A model generated the notes under the pieces. The model made no database searches. It saw nothing but the letters and a program-made list of their open reading frames with translations, and had not been told where the DNA came from. Shown here piece by piece: positions 34,541 to 43,077 of a DNA stretch of 64,000 bases. The position numbers and the translations under genes are program-made. This DNA is from Candidatus Nezhaarchaeota archaeon. Its GTDB lineage: Archaea; Thermoproteota; Methanomethylicia; Nezhaarchaeales; WYZ-LMO8. The stretch spans positions 62,001-126,000 of the forward strand of contig JANXDO010000004.1 of assembly GCA_025059375.1 (NCBI GenBank), read 5' to 3'. The stretch's first letter is position 1, and each line of letters opens with the position of its first letter.

Positions 34541-35008
34541 CTAACTCACCTTTTTGGTCTTCTCAACAACCTTAACGTAATCACCATGAACGGTTATTGG
34601 GAGGGAATAGCTGGTTTCATGAAGCTCGAGGGTTACCTCCTCTTTACCTCTATCAACTCTAGTTATCGTACCCCTAAGCCCCTTTAAGGGTCCAGCTATT
34701 ATTTCAACTATATCTCCTACTTCTATCCCCTCTATTGACGGTCTGGGAACTAAGAAGCTCTCAACTTCATCAAAGCTTACCTTCTTTGCAACTATTCCCC
34801 TCATGTGTTTAATCCCATAAAAGACCTTGTCAAGTAGATCAGGTCTATCAGTTTCAACCACTACGTAGCCCCTCATGCCATCAACAACAACAATGGACTT
34901 GATTGGGATGCCTGCACGTCTAACTCTATCTTCAGCGATCATTGCTACACTCTTCTCTTGACCTATTGTTGTCCTAATAAGATAGAAACTTGGCTTCACC
35001 TCAGACAC
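34541..35008 (-). CDS. spt5: Transcription elongation factor NusG/Spt5
   Basis: A 155-residue NusG-family factor with an N-terminal NGN domain (FYLIRTTIGQEKSVAMIAED, then GYVVVETDRPDLLDKV) and a C-terminal KOW domain (VGDIVEIIAGPLKGLRGTI). It binds the RNA polymerase clamp with Spt4 and couples transcription to translation. It lies 12 bp after secE. Confidence 0.96.
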   Translation of the reverse strand: MSEVKPSFYLIRTTIGQEKSVAMIAEDRVRRAGIPIKSIVVVDGMRGYVVVETDRPDLLDKVFYGIKHMRGIVAKKVSFDEVESFLVPRPSIEGIEVGDIVEIIAGPLKGLRGTITRVDRGKEEVTLELHETSYSLPITVHGDYVKVVEKTKKVS

Positions 35009-35020
35009 TCCCTCACCCCC

Positions 35021-35197
35021 TCATGGAGCACCAAATAGGAATAGGAACGATAAGTAGAGGATTATGAAGCTGTAAACTCCAAGCAGTAGAAGACCTAAGC
35101 TGCATATCTTCAACATGAGTGTAAACTCCCTTCTGTCAGGTCTTCGCGCCACTCTAAGTATCCTGATTACATCCCAAAGTGCTTGCTTAATTGCCAA
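35021..35197 (-). CDS. secE: Protein translocase subunit SecE/Sec61 gamma
   Basis: A 58-residue protein read from a TTG at 35197: an N-terminal amphipathic helix with basic residues (QALWDVIRILRVARRPDRRE) followed by one membrane helix (CSLGLLLLGVYSFIILYLSF). This size, the layout, and the position directly before nusG identify SecE of the Sec translocon. TTG is the only sensible start: the stretch before it to the preceding gene is short and AT-rich. Confidence 0.9.
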   Translation of the reverse strand: MAIKQALWDVIRILRVARRPDRREFTLMLKICSLGLLLLGVYSFIILYLSFLFLFGAP

Positions 35198-35271
35198 GCT
35201 TCAAGACCCCTACCTTGTTGTCTCCAGTACCGTCCTCTATTATATTTATTTTCCTTATAAGCTGCAAGCCA

Positions 35272-36096
35272 TTAAACCCTCCTAATCTGAACCCTCACTT
35301 TATTGCATGTATCAACAACTAACTGTCTTTCATTAGACTTAAGACCTTTCCAATCGACCAAGGCCATTGAAGGCCTAATCACACTTCTTTCAATAGCCAA
35401 CATTATCTCCCTCTCAGTAATAAAGGGGAACGTATACTTTGGGATTATGTGCGAGATAGCTACACCCTCATGAAGGAGGACTCTATTGAATTGAGGTGCA
35501 TAGTGAGGTCCTCCAAAACCGACAGCTACCAGCCCCTCATTTCTTACATTCAAGAGCTCAGCTATCGCTTGAGCAACAATTACGGCAGCTCTTTCACTAG
35601 TCCACTCACTCAAGGTACTGCCAAGCTCTATAAACATAGCTGGAGTCTTCTCTAAATAAGGTCCGTGATGTGTAACTTCTAACCCGCACTTCCACTCATC
35701 AAAACCCTCCTCAACTCGAAGCTTTTCAAGAGATACAATAGCCCTTCTTAAGTGAATTGGCATGGCTATACATACGCTTCTGGGTCTACCTCCATACAGA
35801 GCTTGATCAGTCCAGTTTCCAGGTGTGTGAGCTAAGAATGCTGGCATGGCTGATTCAGCTGCATGGCGGGATGCAAATATTAAGCCATCAGCTTCTACAA
35901 AGCCCTCAATGTCATCTGCGTATATGGTTTCACGATCTATTGTTATTATGGCCACGTCATCTAGCCTGTAGACATCCTCATTAAACACTTTCTCCATAGA
36001 CCTCTTAAACCCAAGAATATCTAAGAGCTTTTTCCGAATATTCATGCTTGCAGGATCAACTTTAGAGCAGATTATGGCTAAGCGAGCTTTTAGCAC
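35272..36096 (-). CDS. dtdA: D-aminoacyl-tRNA deacylase, archaeal type (DtdA)
   Basis: A 274-residue enzyme that removes D-amino acids from tRNA. It shows the archaeal/plant family signatures: EVTHHGPYLEKTPAMFIELGST (about residues 137-158, with the HHG core) and VGFGGPHYAPQF. The length is normal for the family. It lies 11 bp after argF on the same strand and upstream of secE. The function is assigned from family signatures. Confidence 0.9.
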   Translation of the reverse strand: MLKARLAIICSKVDPASMNIRKKLLDILGFKRSMEKVFNEDVYRLDDVAIITIDRETIYADDIEGFVEADGLIFASRHAAESAMPAFLAHTPGNWTDQALYGGRPRSVCIAMPIHLRRAIVSLEKLRVEEGFDEWKCGLEVTHHGPYLEKTPAMFIELGSTLSEWTSERAAVIVAQAIAELLNVRNEGLVAVGFGGPHYAPQFNRVLLHEGVAISHIIPKYTFPFITEREIMLAIERSVIRPSMALVDWKGLKSNERQLVVDTCNKVRVQIRRV

Positions 36097-36107
36097 AAAC
36101 CTTACCT

Positions 36108-37043
36108 CTACATTACCAAGCTGAGTATGGCTCTAGCCATGTGCAACTTATTCTCAGCTTGAAGCCAAACTACAGAGTGTTTAGCATCATCGATTACCTC
36201 GTCAGTTACCTCCTCACCTCTCTTAGCTGGAAGACAGTGCATGAATATGTAATCACTTAGTGCCTTTTCTAAAAGCTCCTTATTGACTTGGTATTTATAC
36301 AGGAACTTCTTTAGCCTAGCTTCTCTCTCCTCTTCAAAACCCATGCTAACAAACACATCAGTGTAAATGACGTCAGCATACTTAACCGCTAAGACTGGGT
36401 CCTCAACTATTTCAATGTTAGATCCGCTAACTTTAGAGTTTTTCATAGCTATTTCCAACACGCTACTTCTAGGTCTAAACTCATTAGGACAAGCAACCAC
36501 AATATCCAGTCCTAATTTACTACAACATATTAATAAGCTATGACAAGTATTAGCACCTCCATCACCTATGAAGGCGACTTTAAGCTTCCTCCTACCCTTC
36601 ACCTCAAACATTGTGAATACGTCGGTTAAAGCTTGAGTTGGATGATGCAGGTCACTAAGACCATTAATTATTGGCACACTAGAATGTTTAGCGAGCTCTT
36701 CAAGAAATGCATGGCTTCTCACTCTAGCTACAATACAGTCAACCATCCTTGAAAGAACTTCAGCTGTATCAGAAATAGTTTCACCACGCGCAAGTTGAAG
36801 CTCTGAAGCAGAAGCATATATTGGATGAGCACCCAAGCTACTTGCAGCAATTTCAAAAGCAAGCCTCGTTCTAGTAGAAGGCCTCTCAAAAAGTAAGCAC
36901 ACACTCTTACCTTCCAAATCCTCCCTCTTCCTCAACCCTCTAATCCATTCATTCTTTAATTCAAAGCACCTATCAATGATGTTGAGGATCTCATTGGGCG
37001 ATAGCTCCTGAAGCGTTAAAATGTCTCGCCCCTTAATGCTCAT
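36108..37043 (-). CDS. argF: Ornithine carbamoyltransferase
   Basis: A 311-residue enzyme from the ATG at 37043 (MSIKGRDILTLQEL), making citrulline from ornithine and carbamoyl phosphate in arginine synthesis. Motifs: carbamoyl-phosphate loop FERPSTRTRLAFE, RVRSHAFLEEL, HPTQALTD, and HCLPAKRGEEVTDEV near the C-terminus, which marks ornithine rather than aspartate specificity. A longer reading to 37166 would run through the pdxS promoter and is unlikely. It shares a 91-bp divergent promoter with pdxS. Confidence 0.94.
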   Translation of the reverse strand: MSIKGRDILTLQELSPNEILNIIDRCFELKNEWIRGLRKREDLEGKSVCLLFERPSTRTRLAFEIAASSLGAHPIYASASELQLARGETISDTAEVLSRMVDCIVARVRSHAFLEELAKHSSVPIINGLSDLHHPTQALTDVFTMFEVKGRRKLKVAFIGDGGANTCHSLLICCSKLGLDIVVACPNEFRPRSSVLEIAMKNSKVSGSNIEIVEDPVLAVKYADVIYTDVFVSMGFEEEREARLKKFLYKYQVNKELLEKALSDYIFMHCLPAKRGEEVTDEVIDDAKHSVVWLQAENKLHMARAILSLVM

Positions 37044-37082
37044 ATAACTCCACCGCCAAGTAGTAACGAGATTGACACCAAT

Positions 37083-37092
37083 ACTTATAAGT
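37083..37092. promoter_or_regulatory. Palindromic shared TATA box between argF and pdxS
   Basis: ACTTATAAGT at 37083-37092 is a perfect 10-bp palindrome containing an archaeal TATA-like core. It is centred in the 91-bp region: 40 bp from the argF start and 43 bp from the pdxS start. The same box could place TBP/TFB for both directions, with transcription starts about 25 bp away on each side and leaders of roughly 15 nt. This is inference from spacing. Confidence 0.5.
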
Positions 37093-37134
37093 GGTTCTGT
37101 CAACTTATTCGGTACAGTAAAAGGGGTCTTCGTG

Positions 37135-38130
37135 ATGGATAGGCTTGAAGAGCTTAAGGACTTCATCTATGGACTACTAGAGGTAAGAGATAGGCTGAAG
37201 GGATTATTCTCACCACAACCATTACCATCAGAACTGAGAATTCCAGCTAAAGGTACGATCGTGGTCAAGAGAGGGTTCGCTAAGATGCAGAAGGGTGGTG
37301 TCTGCATGGACGTCACAAGCGTTGAACAAGCACAGATAGCTGAAGATGCAGGAGCAGTCTCAGTCATGGTGCTCGACAAGCTTCCATATGACGTAAGAAG
37401 AGCTGGTGGAGTAGCTAGGATGGCTGACGTCAAGGTGATAGAGGACGTCATGGATCATATAACCATACCAGTCATGGCTAAGTGTAGGATAGGTCACTAC
37501 ATGGAGGCTAAGGTGCTGGAGGCCGTAGGAGTAGATATGATCGATGAGAGTGAAGTTCTAACACCGGCTGACGAGAAACATCACATTAACAAGTGGCTAT
37601 TTAAGACACCTTTCGTAAACGGTGCTAGAAACCTTGGTGAGGCGCTAAGAAGGATTTACGAAGGTGCATCAATGATTAGAACAAAAGGGGAGGCAGGGAC
37701 GGGCAATGTATCTGAAGCTGTTAAGCACATGAAGATAATAATGGGTGAGATAAGAGCCCTAAGAGCCATGAATGATGAAGAGCTACTTGATGCTGCTAAG
37801 AACTATGATGTACCATACGAATTAGTGAAGGAGACAGCTAGGCTAGGTAGACTCCCAGTGGTCAACTTCGCCGCTGGAGGAATAGCTACTCCAGCCGACG
37901 CTGCCCTGATGATGCTCCTTGGTGCAGACGGCGTCTTTGTGGGCTCAGGGATATTCAAATCGTCAGACCCGGATTTAAGAGCTCAAGCAATAGTGCTTGC
38001 AACCACTTATTGGGATGACCCTGAAGTAGTGGTTGAAGCCTGTAGAATGGTGTCAGAGAGGAAGTCCATGGTCGGAATGGACATCAAGACGCTAAAGCCG
38101 GAAGAGCTGCTTCAGTTAAGAGGTGCATAA
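37135..38130 (+). CDS. pdxS: Pyridoxal 5'-phosphate synthase lyase subunit PdxS
   Basis: A 331-residue PdxS (from the ATG at 37135), which builds PLP from ribulose/ribose 5-phosphate, glyceraldehyde 3-phosphate and ammonia. Family blocks: [54 protein letters not shown] (with an active-site lysine), [11 protein letters not shown] and [17 protein letters not shown]. It is followed directly by its glutaminase partner pdxT. The PLP lyase at 20.1 kb is one consumer of the product. Confidence 0.97.
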   Translation: MDRLEELKDFIYGLLEVRDRLKGLFSPQPLPSELRIPAKGTIVVKRGFAKMQKGGVCMDVTSVEQAQIAEDAGAVSVMVLDKLPYDVRRAGGVARMADVKVIEDVMDHITIPVMAKCRIGHYMEAKVLEAVGVDMIDESEVLTPADEKHHINKWLFKTPFVNGARNLGEALRRIYEGASMIRTKGEAGTGNVSEAVKHMKIIMGEIRALRAMNDEELLDAAKNYDVPYELVKETARLGRLPVVNFAAGGIATPADAALMMLLGADGVFVGSGIFKSSDPDLRAQAIVLATTYWDDPEVVVEACRMVSERKSMVGMDIKTLKPEELLQLRGA

Positions 38131-38131
38131 C

Positions 38132-38737
38132 TTGCTTAAGCTTGGCGTAGTAGCAATACAGGGAGCAGTCTCAGAACATATACATTCACTAAAGCTAGCA
38201 CTAGCAAAACTAAACCTGATTGGAGATGTAAAGTCCGTTAAGAAGCCAATAGACCTAGAGGACGTACAAGGTATAGTAATACCGGGAGGTGAAAGCACAG
38301 TGATAGGTAGAATCGCAGAGAGGATGAGCCTACTAAAAGTCTTAAGAGAGAAAATAGAAGGCGGTTTTCCAGTTCTTGGTACGTGTGCCGGAACAATATT
38401 GCTAGCTAAGGAGGTCTATGATGCGAAGGTTGGCAAGGTCAACCAACCCCTCATAGGCGTCATGAACATCAAGGTCATAAGGAACTATTATGGTAGACAA
38501 AAAGAGTCCTTTGAAGTAGACCTCGAAATACCACTATTGGGTAATAAACCATTTAGAGGAGTATTCATAAGAGCTCCTGCAATAGAATCCGTTGGAGATA
38601 ACGTAAAAGTCCTAGCATTACACGAGGGTCTCCCAGTCCTAGTACAACAAGACAAAATTTTAGCAGCAACATTTCACCCAGAACTAACAGAAGATACAAG
38701 GATCCATGAACTATTCATAAAGAACATTTTAAACTAA
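38132..38737 (+). CDS. pdxT: Pyridoxal 5'-phosphate synthase glutaminase subunit PdxT
   Basis: A class I-type glutamine amidotransferase of about 201 residues that feeds ammonia to PdxS. The N-terminus (LGVVAIQGAVSEHIHSL), PGGEST loop, nucleophile region LGTCAGTI and the C-terminal ATFHPELTED catalytic His-Glu are all present. The TTG at 38132, 1 bp after the pdxS stop, gives a standard N-terminus; a GTG at 38123 overlapping pdxS is the alternative. Confidence 0.95.
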   Translation: MLKLGVVAIQGAVSEHIHSLKLALAKLNLIGDVKSVKKPIDLEDVQGIVIPGGESTVIGRIAERMSLLKVLREKIEGGFPVLGTCAGTILLAKEVYDAKVGKVNQPLIGVMNIKVIRNYYGRQKESFEVDLEIPLLGNKPFRGVFIRAPAIESVGDNVKVLALHEGLPVLVQQDKILAATFHPELTEDTRIHELFIKNILN

Positions 38738-38833
38738 CCTTACGATGTACATAGGGCCCTCGCTCACAGATAGGCTATCCAATAAACCATGCGGCTCTAT
38801 ATAGAGGGCTTGAACTTAAGTATTTACTTAAAA

Positions 38834-38910
38834 TGGTGGACCGGGCGGGACTTGAACCCGCGACCTCCCGCTTGCAAAGCGGGCGATCCACCAGGCTGAT
38901 CTACCGGCCC
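38834..38910 (-). tRNA. tRNA-Ala(TGC), CCA encoded
   Basis: Acceptor GGGCCGG/CCGGTCC with the G3-U70 wobble pair that AlaRS recognises, anticodon stem CCCGC/GCGGG with loop TTTGCAA (anticodon TGC), T arm GCGGG-TTCAAGT-CCCGC, discriminator A and genomic CCA (38834-38836). No intron. A T-run (CCATTTTAAG on the minus strand) follows and may end transcription of the tRNA-His/tRNA-Ala pair. Confidence 0.97.
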
Positions 38911-38922
38911 ACTATGCGTGAA

Positions 38923-39027
38923 GGCCGAGGGCGGGACTTGAACCCGCGATCTCCGGCTCCTTACCCCCACAAGCTGGATGCTTAGTGGCACAGGCCGGCG
39001 CGTTAGCCAGTCTACGCCACCTCGGCC
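38923..39027 (-). tRNA. tRNA-His(GTG) with intron and encoded G-1
   Basis: Acceptor GCCGAGG/CCTCGGC with discriminator C73 and a genomic G at position -1 (39027), the His identity pair. D stem GCGT/ACGC, anticodon stem CCGGC/GCCGG, anticodon GTG, T arm GCGGG-TTCAAGT-CCCGC. An intron of about 29 nt at 38959-38987 (37/38) folds as CCAC-AAGC/GCTT-GTGG. CCA is not encoded. It lies 12 bp upstream of tRNA-Ala on the same strand. Confidence 0.94.
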
Positions 39028-39055
39028 CCTTCCGCTATCGCAAGGCATCAATTTC

Positions 39056-39775
39056 TCACTTAAATGTTTCTACATTAGTGGGTTCGTATAAGCCAAGTGT
39101 AAACTCGAGGGCCCTCATGATAATTGATATGGCTATGAAACCTTGAAGAACACCACTATAAAAGGAGACTTCTTCATCTGCTACATTCTTCACTTCTTCA
39201 CTAAAGTCTCCATGAGGAAATGCTCCAACCATTATCATGGTTCTTGCGCCATCACTTAGTAATTCACTGGCCAACTTCAAAGGCGACTTACGCACACCCT
39301 TCTCTGATAACAATACAATCCTTTCCGGCCTAAAGTCATCCACCACCCCATTTATACCATTACCTATAATCTCAAGAAGAGCCTCGCCTTGAAACGGCAC
39401 CCTACCCGAAACGAGTAATTGCTCCATTAAGCCTAAGAATCTATTGTAGTTCTTTGGGAACCTAACATCACTTCTAACCCTTATGACTTGTCCCATAACA
39501 GTATGAACGTAAAGTGAGACAAGCCCCCTCATATTTAGAGGGGACTCAAGCACCTCAAGCATGCACAAGTGTACTATATCCGGTCTTCCCCTCTTCTCTT
39601 GATTTGGCAATCTTTTCATGGCATGATAGTGAAGAGACTTATCAAGCATCATGGCCAAAGGCCTCTTACCCCTTCTTCTAGCTGTCTTCTCAACAGCTGG
39701 ATGCTTAGCAATCTCTTTCGGGACTAATTCCAGTGAAGCATCAACGAGCGCCAAAGCAATCTTAGGCGGAGACAT
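39056..39775 (-). CDS. nep1: rRNA small-subunit pseudouridine N1-methyltransferase Nep1 (Emg1)
   Basis: A 239-residue SPOUT-class methyltransferase that N1-methylates a hypermodified pseudouridine in 16S rRNA helix 35. Typical segments: KRPLAMMLDKSLHYHAMKRL, RGRPDIVHLCMLEVLESPLN, YVHTVMGQVIRVRSDVRFPK and the SAM knot near VGAFPHGDF. It is divergent from the RNase P gene with a 56-bp spacer, so rRNA and tRNA maturation genes share a promoter region. Confidence 0.95.
   Translation of the reverse strand: MSPPKIALALVDASLELVPKEIAKHPAVEKTARRRGKRPLAMMLDKSLHYHAMKRLPNQEKRGRPDIVHLCMLEVLESPLNMRGLVSLYVHTVMGQVIRVRSDVRFPKNYNRFLGLMEQLLVSGRVPFQGEALLEIIGNGINGVVDDFRPERIVLLSEKGVRKSPLKLASELLSDGARTMIMVGAFPHGDFSEEVKNVADEEVSFYSGVLQGFIAISIIMRALEFTLGLYEPTNVETFK
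39059..39070 (-). promoter_or_regulatory. TATA box of tRNA-His/tRNA-Ala inside the 3' end of nep1
   Basis: On the minus strand GAAACATTTAAG, ending about 32 nt before the tRNA-His 5' end, matches the spacing of an archaeal TATA/BRE element. These bases also encode the last residues of Nep1 (ETFK, then the stop), so promoter and coding sequence overlap. Inferred from position only. Confidence 0.4.
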
Positions 39776-39831
39776 TAAGTCACCTCAAGTTCACTTAATA
39801 ACTTGACCCTCACTCTAATTAGTAGATTGTA

Positions 39832-40170
39832 GTGCCCTGCAAAAAGCAGAGAGTCAAGATCAATAAGATAGCATTAGAAAGAATTAGGATACTATTTGAG
39901 ATGGCTGATAAAATGTTTCACGTAGACCCAATGCTATCTCATAGATACGTCATGTTAGCCAGAAGGATAGCTATGCGATGTAGGGTTCGAATACCAAGAG
40001 ATCTCAGGAGAAGGTTCTGTCACTACTGCTACAAATTTCTCAAGTTAGGAGTAAATTGTAGGGTAAGGTTAGCTAAAAAGCGAGAACCCCACATAGCCAT
40101 AACTTGCTTAGAGTGCGGAAACACTATGAGACTTAACTTGAGGGGGTTAAGGTTTGAGAAAAGGCATTAA
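39832..40170 (+). CDS. rnp4: Ribonuclease P protein component 4 (Rpp21)
   Basis: A 112-residue subunit of archaeal RNase P, which trims tRNA 5' leaders. The zinc-binding cysteines are FCHYCYKFL (about residues 62-70) and CLECGN near the C-terminus; the N-terminal helices ([16 protein letters not shown]) contact Rpp29. GTG start. It overlaps the YhbY gene by 17 bp, the usual archaeal order. Confidence 0.94.
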   Translation: MPCKKQRVKINKIALERIRILFEMADKMFHVDPMLSHRYVMLARRIAMRCRVRIPRDLRRRFCHYCYKFLKLGVNCRVRLAKKREPHIAITCLECGNTMRLNLRGLRFEKRH

Positions 40171-40441
40171 GAAAGCAGTTAAGAACAAGATGACTAGTAG
40201 AGCTGACGTGAACATAGGTAAGAAGGGTTTAACGAGCTCGGTGTTAAACGAAATAGATAAAAGACTTGACACCAACGAGATCGTAAAAGTCAGGGTGTTA
40301 AAGTCAGCATTAGCAGCTGAAGGCATTGAAGACAGAAAACAATTTGCACGTATTTTAGCTGAAAAGCTTAAAGCCAGTCTTATGGAGGTGAGAGGGTACA
40401 CTGTTGTCCTCTACAGGAGGCGAAGGAGAAAAACAGTTTAA
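40154..40441 (+). CDS. YhbY/CRM-domain RNA-binding protein
   Basis: A 95-residue single CRM (CRS1-YhbY) domain protein. The basic N-terminus, [20 protein letters not shown] and the conserved GYTVVLYRR end fit the family, which in bacteria binds pre-50S particles. It overlaps rnp4 and precedes S19e, so a ribosome-assembly role is likely. Confidence 0.9.
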   Translation: MRKGIKKAVKNKMTSRADVNIGKKGLTSSVLNEIDKRLDTNEIVKVRVLKSALAAEGIEDRKQFARILAEKLKASLMEVRGYTVVLYRRRRRKTV

Positions 40442-40490
40442 TAAGCCAGAGCCCTTATCAACTATGCTCAACAAAGTAGAGTGAGAATCC

Positions 40491-40955
40491 ATGTCTGAAG
40501 TTCAAAAGGTCCCTCCAGCACTACTAATAGAAGAATTAGCTCACTACCTAGAGGAGAATCTATCCGACATCATAAAGCCCCCACCATGGGCGCACATAGT
40601 TAAAACAGGGCCTGGCAAAGAAAGACCACCAGCTAGAAAAGACTGGTGGTACGTTAGATGTGCCGCCATACTCAGAAAGCTCTATCTACATGGACCTGTT
40701 GGTGTTGGAAGCCTAAGAGTAGCCTTTGGCTGTAGACAAAGACGCGGAGCTAAAGGTCGAGAACACCATAAGAGAGCTGGTGGAGCAATAATAAGAAAAA
40801 TCCTTCAACAGTTAGAGCAAGCACAACTTGTTGAAAAACAGGGTACTAAGGGTCGCGTACTATCACCTAAGGGTAAGTCACTGCTAGATAGACTAGCTCA
40901 TAAGATCTTTAGAGACCTTCAAAGGAGTATGGTAGAGCTAAAGAAATACGCCTAG
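40491..40955 (+). CDS. rps19e: Ribosomal protein S19e
   Basis: A 154-residue S19e, an archaeal/eukaryotic small-subunit protein needed for 18S/16S rRNA maturation. Characteristic blocks: RDWWYVRCAAILRKLYLHGP in slightly altered form, VGSLRVAFGCRQRRGAKGRE and AGGAIIRKILQQLE. It is 50 bp after the YhbY gene and directly precedes the PDCD5 gene. Confidence 0.97.
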   Translation: MSEVQKVPPALLIEELAHYLEENLSDIIKPPPWAHIVKTGPGKERPPARKDWWYVRCAAILRKLYLHGPVGVGSLRVAFGCRQRRGAKGREHHKRAGGAIIRKILQQLEQAQLVEKQGTKGRVLSPKGKSLLDRLAHKIFRDLQRSMVELKKYA

Positions 40956-40958
40956 GTG

Positions 40959-41303
40959 ATGGCTATGTCTGAAGTGAGCGACAAGGAACTTGAAGAGATT
41001 AGGCAGCGAAAGCTAATGGAGCTTCAAAGGAGAATAGTTTCAGCTGAAGAGCAGGAGAGACTTAAGAGGGAATATGAGGCGAAAAAGCAAGCAGCACTTA
41101 GAGCAATACTTACACCCGAAGCTAGAATGAGGTTGGCTAACATCAAGATGGTAAGACCAGAATTTGCAGAGCAGTTAGAGGTACAATTAATACAGCTTGC
41201 ACAGAGTGGCAGGGTCCCTGTTCCCATAACTGATGAACAATTAAAGAAGATCTTAGAAATGCTTCAACCCCCTCGTAGAGAAATAAGGATAAGGAGGATT
41301 TAA
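40959..41303 (+). CDS. PDCD5-family DNA/RNA-binding protein
   Basis: A protein of about 114 residues of the archaeal PDCD5 (TFAR19) family: a helical, highly charged protein ([53 protein letters not shown]). The start could be GTG 40956, ATG 40959 or ATG 40965; a GGTG sits just before. It lies between S19e and L39e in the conserved archaeal cluster. Molecular role is not established, but nucleic-acid or chaperonin binding is reported for the family. Confidence 0.9.
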   Translation: MAMSEVSDKELEEIRQRKLMELQRRIVSAEEQERLKREYEAKKQAALRAILTPEARMRLANIKMVRPEFAEQLEVQLIQLAQSGRVPVPITDEQLKKILEMLQPPRREIRIRRI

Positions 41304-41304
41304 A

Positions 41305-41460
41305 TTGGCTAGGTATAAGCCAAAAGCTAAGAAGATGAGACTAGCCAAGGCATGTAAACAGAATAGCGCAGTCCCAGTTTGGGTTGTAGTCAGAACTGGT
41401 AGACACTTTAGATCTCATCCCAAGCTTAGACATTGGAGAAGAGTTAAGTTAAAGCTATAG
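41305..41460 (+). CDS. rpl39e: Ribosomal protein L39e
   Basis: A 51-residue basic protein from the TTG at 41305: starts [20 protein letters not shown] and continues with [10 protein letters not shown] and a basic tail WRRVKLKL. These are the hallmarks of L39e, which lines the ribosome exit tunnel. The TTG lies 1 bp after the PDCD5 stop, behind AAGGAGG. Confidence 0.95.
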   Translation: MARYKPKAKKMRLAKACKQNSAVPVWVVVRTGRHFRSHPKLRHWRRVKLKL

Positions 41461-41478
41461 AATTGGTGGGCGTCCTCA

Positions 41479-41751
41479 ATGTCTGAAGAGAGGGAAGTCG
41501 AGGTAGAGATTGAAAGGCTCTACACAATACCACTAAAAACAGCATTAAAGGTACCGAGGTGGAGAAGGGCAGCTCGCGCAACCAGGCTCATAAGATCTTT
41601 CATATCCAGACATATGAAGTCAAAAGTCGTCAAAATAAACCCCAAGATATCCGAAATGGTTTGGAGTAAAGGGGCTAAGAAACCTCCGAGGAGAATTAAA
41701 GTCAAAGCTATCAAGTATAAGGATGGCACTGTCAACGTTGAGCCCATTTGA
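41479..41751 (+). CDS. rpl31e: Ribosomal protein L31e
   Basis: A 90-residue large-subunit protein near the tunnel exit. Conserved: YTIPLKTALKVPRWRRAARA, HMKSKVVKINPKISEMVWSK and a C-terminal basic strand. It follows L39e by 18 bp and precedes aIF6 in the standard archaeal order. Confidence 0.96.
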   Translation: MSEEREVEVEIERLYTIPLKTALKVPRWRRAARATRLIRSFISRHMKSKVVKINPKISEMVWSKGAKKPPRRIKVKAIKYKDGTVNVEPI

Positions 41752-41762
41752 GGGGTTCTTAA

Positions 41763-42428
41763 TTGCCAATAGAGCTTGCATCAATTTATGGCAGTGAGTA
41801 TGTAGGAGCGTTCTGCCTAGCTACCGACAAATATGCATTAATACCAAGAGATGCAGACAGCAAATTTCAGAGGTTATTAGAAGAGAATTTAGGTGTCCTA
41901 GCGTACAGGGTCACGATAGGTTCATCGCCAATAATAGGCATCTTAGCAGCTGGAAATTCTTACGGTATTGTACTACCATTCTTCATCCTGGATGATGAGC
42001 TAACTTTCATTAAGAAGGAGATAGGCGTGGAAGTAGTTACCATTCCGCCTGCTAAGACAGCTCTAGGTAACATGATACTCGTAAACGATAAAGCAGCTAT
42101 AGTGCACAACGACTTCACGAAGAATGAAATGAAGATGATAGAGGACGCTCTAAACGTTGAGGTTGTAAAGGGAAGCTTAGGAGGCATACGACTAGTTGGC
42201 TCAGTAGCTGTAGCAAATAACAAAGGAGCCCTCTTGCATCCCCTAACATCAGAGGATGAAGTGAAGTGGGTTTCTGAAGTCATGAAGGTAAGGGCAGACG
42301 TTGGCACGGTAATGATGGGCTCTCCTCTATTGAGGATAGCAATGGTTTTAAACTCTAAGGGAGCACTAATAGCACCAACAACTACAGGTCCTGAGCTAGC
42401 TAGAATTGAACAAATCCTCTTCCTCTAG
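41763..42428 (+). CDS. eif6: Translation initiation factor 6 (aIF6)
   Basis: A 221-residue anti-association factor that binds L14 on the large subunit and keeps the subunits apart. The five-fold repeated pentein fold shows in recurring N-x-x-G motifs (AAGNSYGIVLP, VNDKAAIVHN, VANNKGALLHP, LNSKGALIAP). TTG start 11 bp after L31e. The next gene, LX, starts 9 bp after the stop. Confidence 0.96.
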   Translation: MPIELASIYGSEYVGAFCLATDKYALIPRDADSKFQRLLEENLGVLAYRVTIGSSPIIGILAAGNSYGIVLPFFILDDELTFIKKEIGVEVVTIPPAKTALGNMILVNDKAAIVHNDFTKNEMKMIEDALNVEVVKGSLGGIRLVGSVAVANNKGALLHPLTSEDEVKWVSEVMKVRADVGTVMMGSPLLRIAMVLNSKGALIAPTTTGPELARIEQILFL

Positions 42429-42437
42429 GTGGTCACC

Positions 42438-42650
42438 ATGAACTTTGAGATCAAGACATTTGAGATACGTGGAAGAATGAGAATTAAAAACAGGTGGGTT
42501 AAATTCTCAAAAACCGTAAGGGCGCTTAAACCCGAAAACGCGATAGAGAGCATTCTCTCAAATTTGGGTAGCAGACATAAAATTAAGAGATTCGATATTA
42601 AAATAGAGAAAATAGAGGAGATGGTTGAAGTTGACAGGAGAGAAAATTAA
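42438..42650 (+). CDS. rplX: Ribosomal protein L18a/LX
   Basis: A 70-residue LX protein (archaeal L20e/L18ae N-terminal half). The sequence KTFEIRGRMRIKNRWVKFSK, then a C-terminal helix-strand (HKIKRFDIKIEKIEE), is diagnostic. ATG at 42438 behind GGTGG; a GTG at 42429 would add 3 residues. It overlaps the prefoldin gene by 26 bp. Confidence 0.94.
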   Translation: MNFEIKTFEIRGRMRIKNRWVKFSKTVRALKPENAIESILSNLGSRHKIKRFDIKIEKIEEMVEVDRREN

Positions 42651-43071
42651 GCCACCTCGTGAGGATGTAAGTAAGCTTGTAGCTGAGTGGCAGTATCTCC
42701 AAAGCTTAGCTGAGGTGCTAAAGCAGAGGATAGACTTAGCAAGTGCAGCTATAACAGAGATGGAGAGTACCATACAGGCAATCGATGAGCTAAGTAAGAT
42801 AACGGAAGAGGTAGAAACATTCTTCATGCTTGGTACAAATGCATATGCAAGAGGAAAGATAATTGATACTAAGAAGATCTTAGTTAATATTGGTGCTAAT
42901 GTGCTTGTTGAAAAGAGCCTTGAGGATGCCAAGAAGTTTTTTGAATCTAGAATAGACAGCTTAAGGAGGGTCATAGCTGAAACCCAGCAACAATTGGCTA
43001 GCATAGCGTCAAGGCTATCCAAGCTCGAACCTGAGCTTAGAAAGATAGCTGAATCTCAGAGTGGAGGCTAA
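42625..43071 (+). CDS. pfdA: Prefoldin alpha subunit
   Basis: A 148-residue prefoldin alpha (GimC) subunit with two long coiled-coil helices flanking a beta hairpin region (VETFFMLGTNAYARGKIIDTKK). It forms a hexamer with beta subunits that hands unfolded proteins to the thermosome. The start is TTG (42625 or 42631), overlapping LX. ftsY follows by 6 bp. This LX-pfdA-ftsY order is conserved in archaea. Confidence 0.93.
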   Translation: MKLTGEKIKPPREDVSKLVAEWQYLQSLAEVLKQRIDLASAAITEMESTIQAIDELSKITEEVETFFMLGTNAYARGKIIDTKKILVNIGANVLVEKSLEDAKKFFESRIDSLRRVIAETQQQLASIASRLSKLEPELRKIAESQSGG

Positions 43072-43077
43072 AAACGA

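Noticed and set aside
37072-37134. N-terminal extension of PdxS
   Set aside because: It would cover the TATA box; the family N-terminus begins at the ATG at 37135.
36108-37166. N-terminal extension of ArgF by 41 residues
   Set aside because: The extra residues are low-complexity, cross the pdxS promoter and precede the conserved MSIKGRDILTL start.
38824-39051. A 75-codon open frame on the minus strand across tRNA-Ala and tRNA-His
   Set aside because: It is entirely tRNA sequence; the peptide (GGSPALQAGG-type) is a well-known artefact of tRNA repeats.
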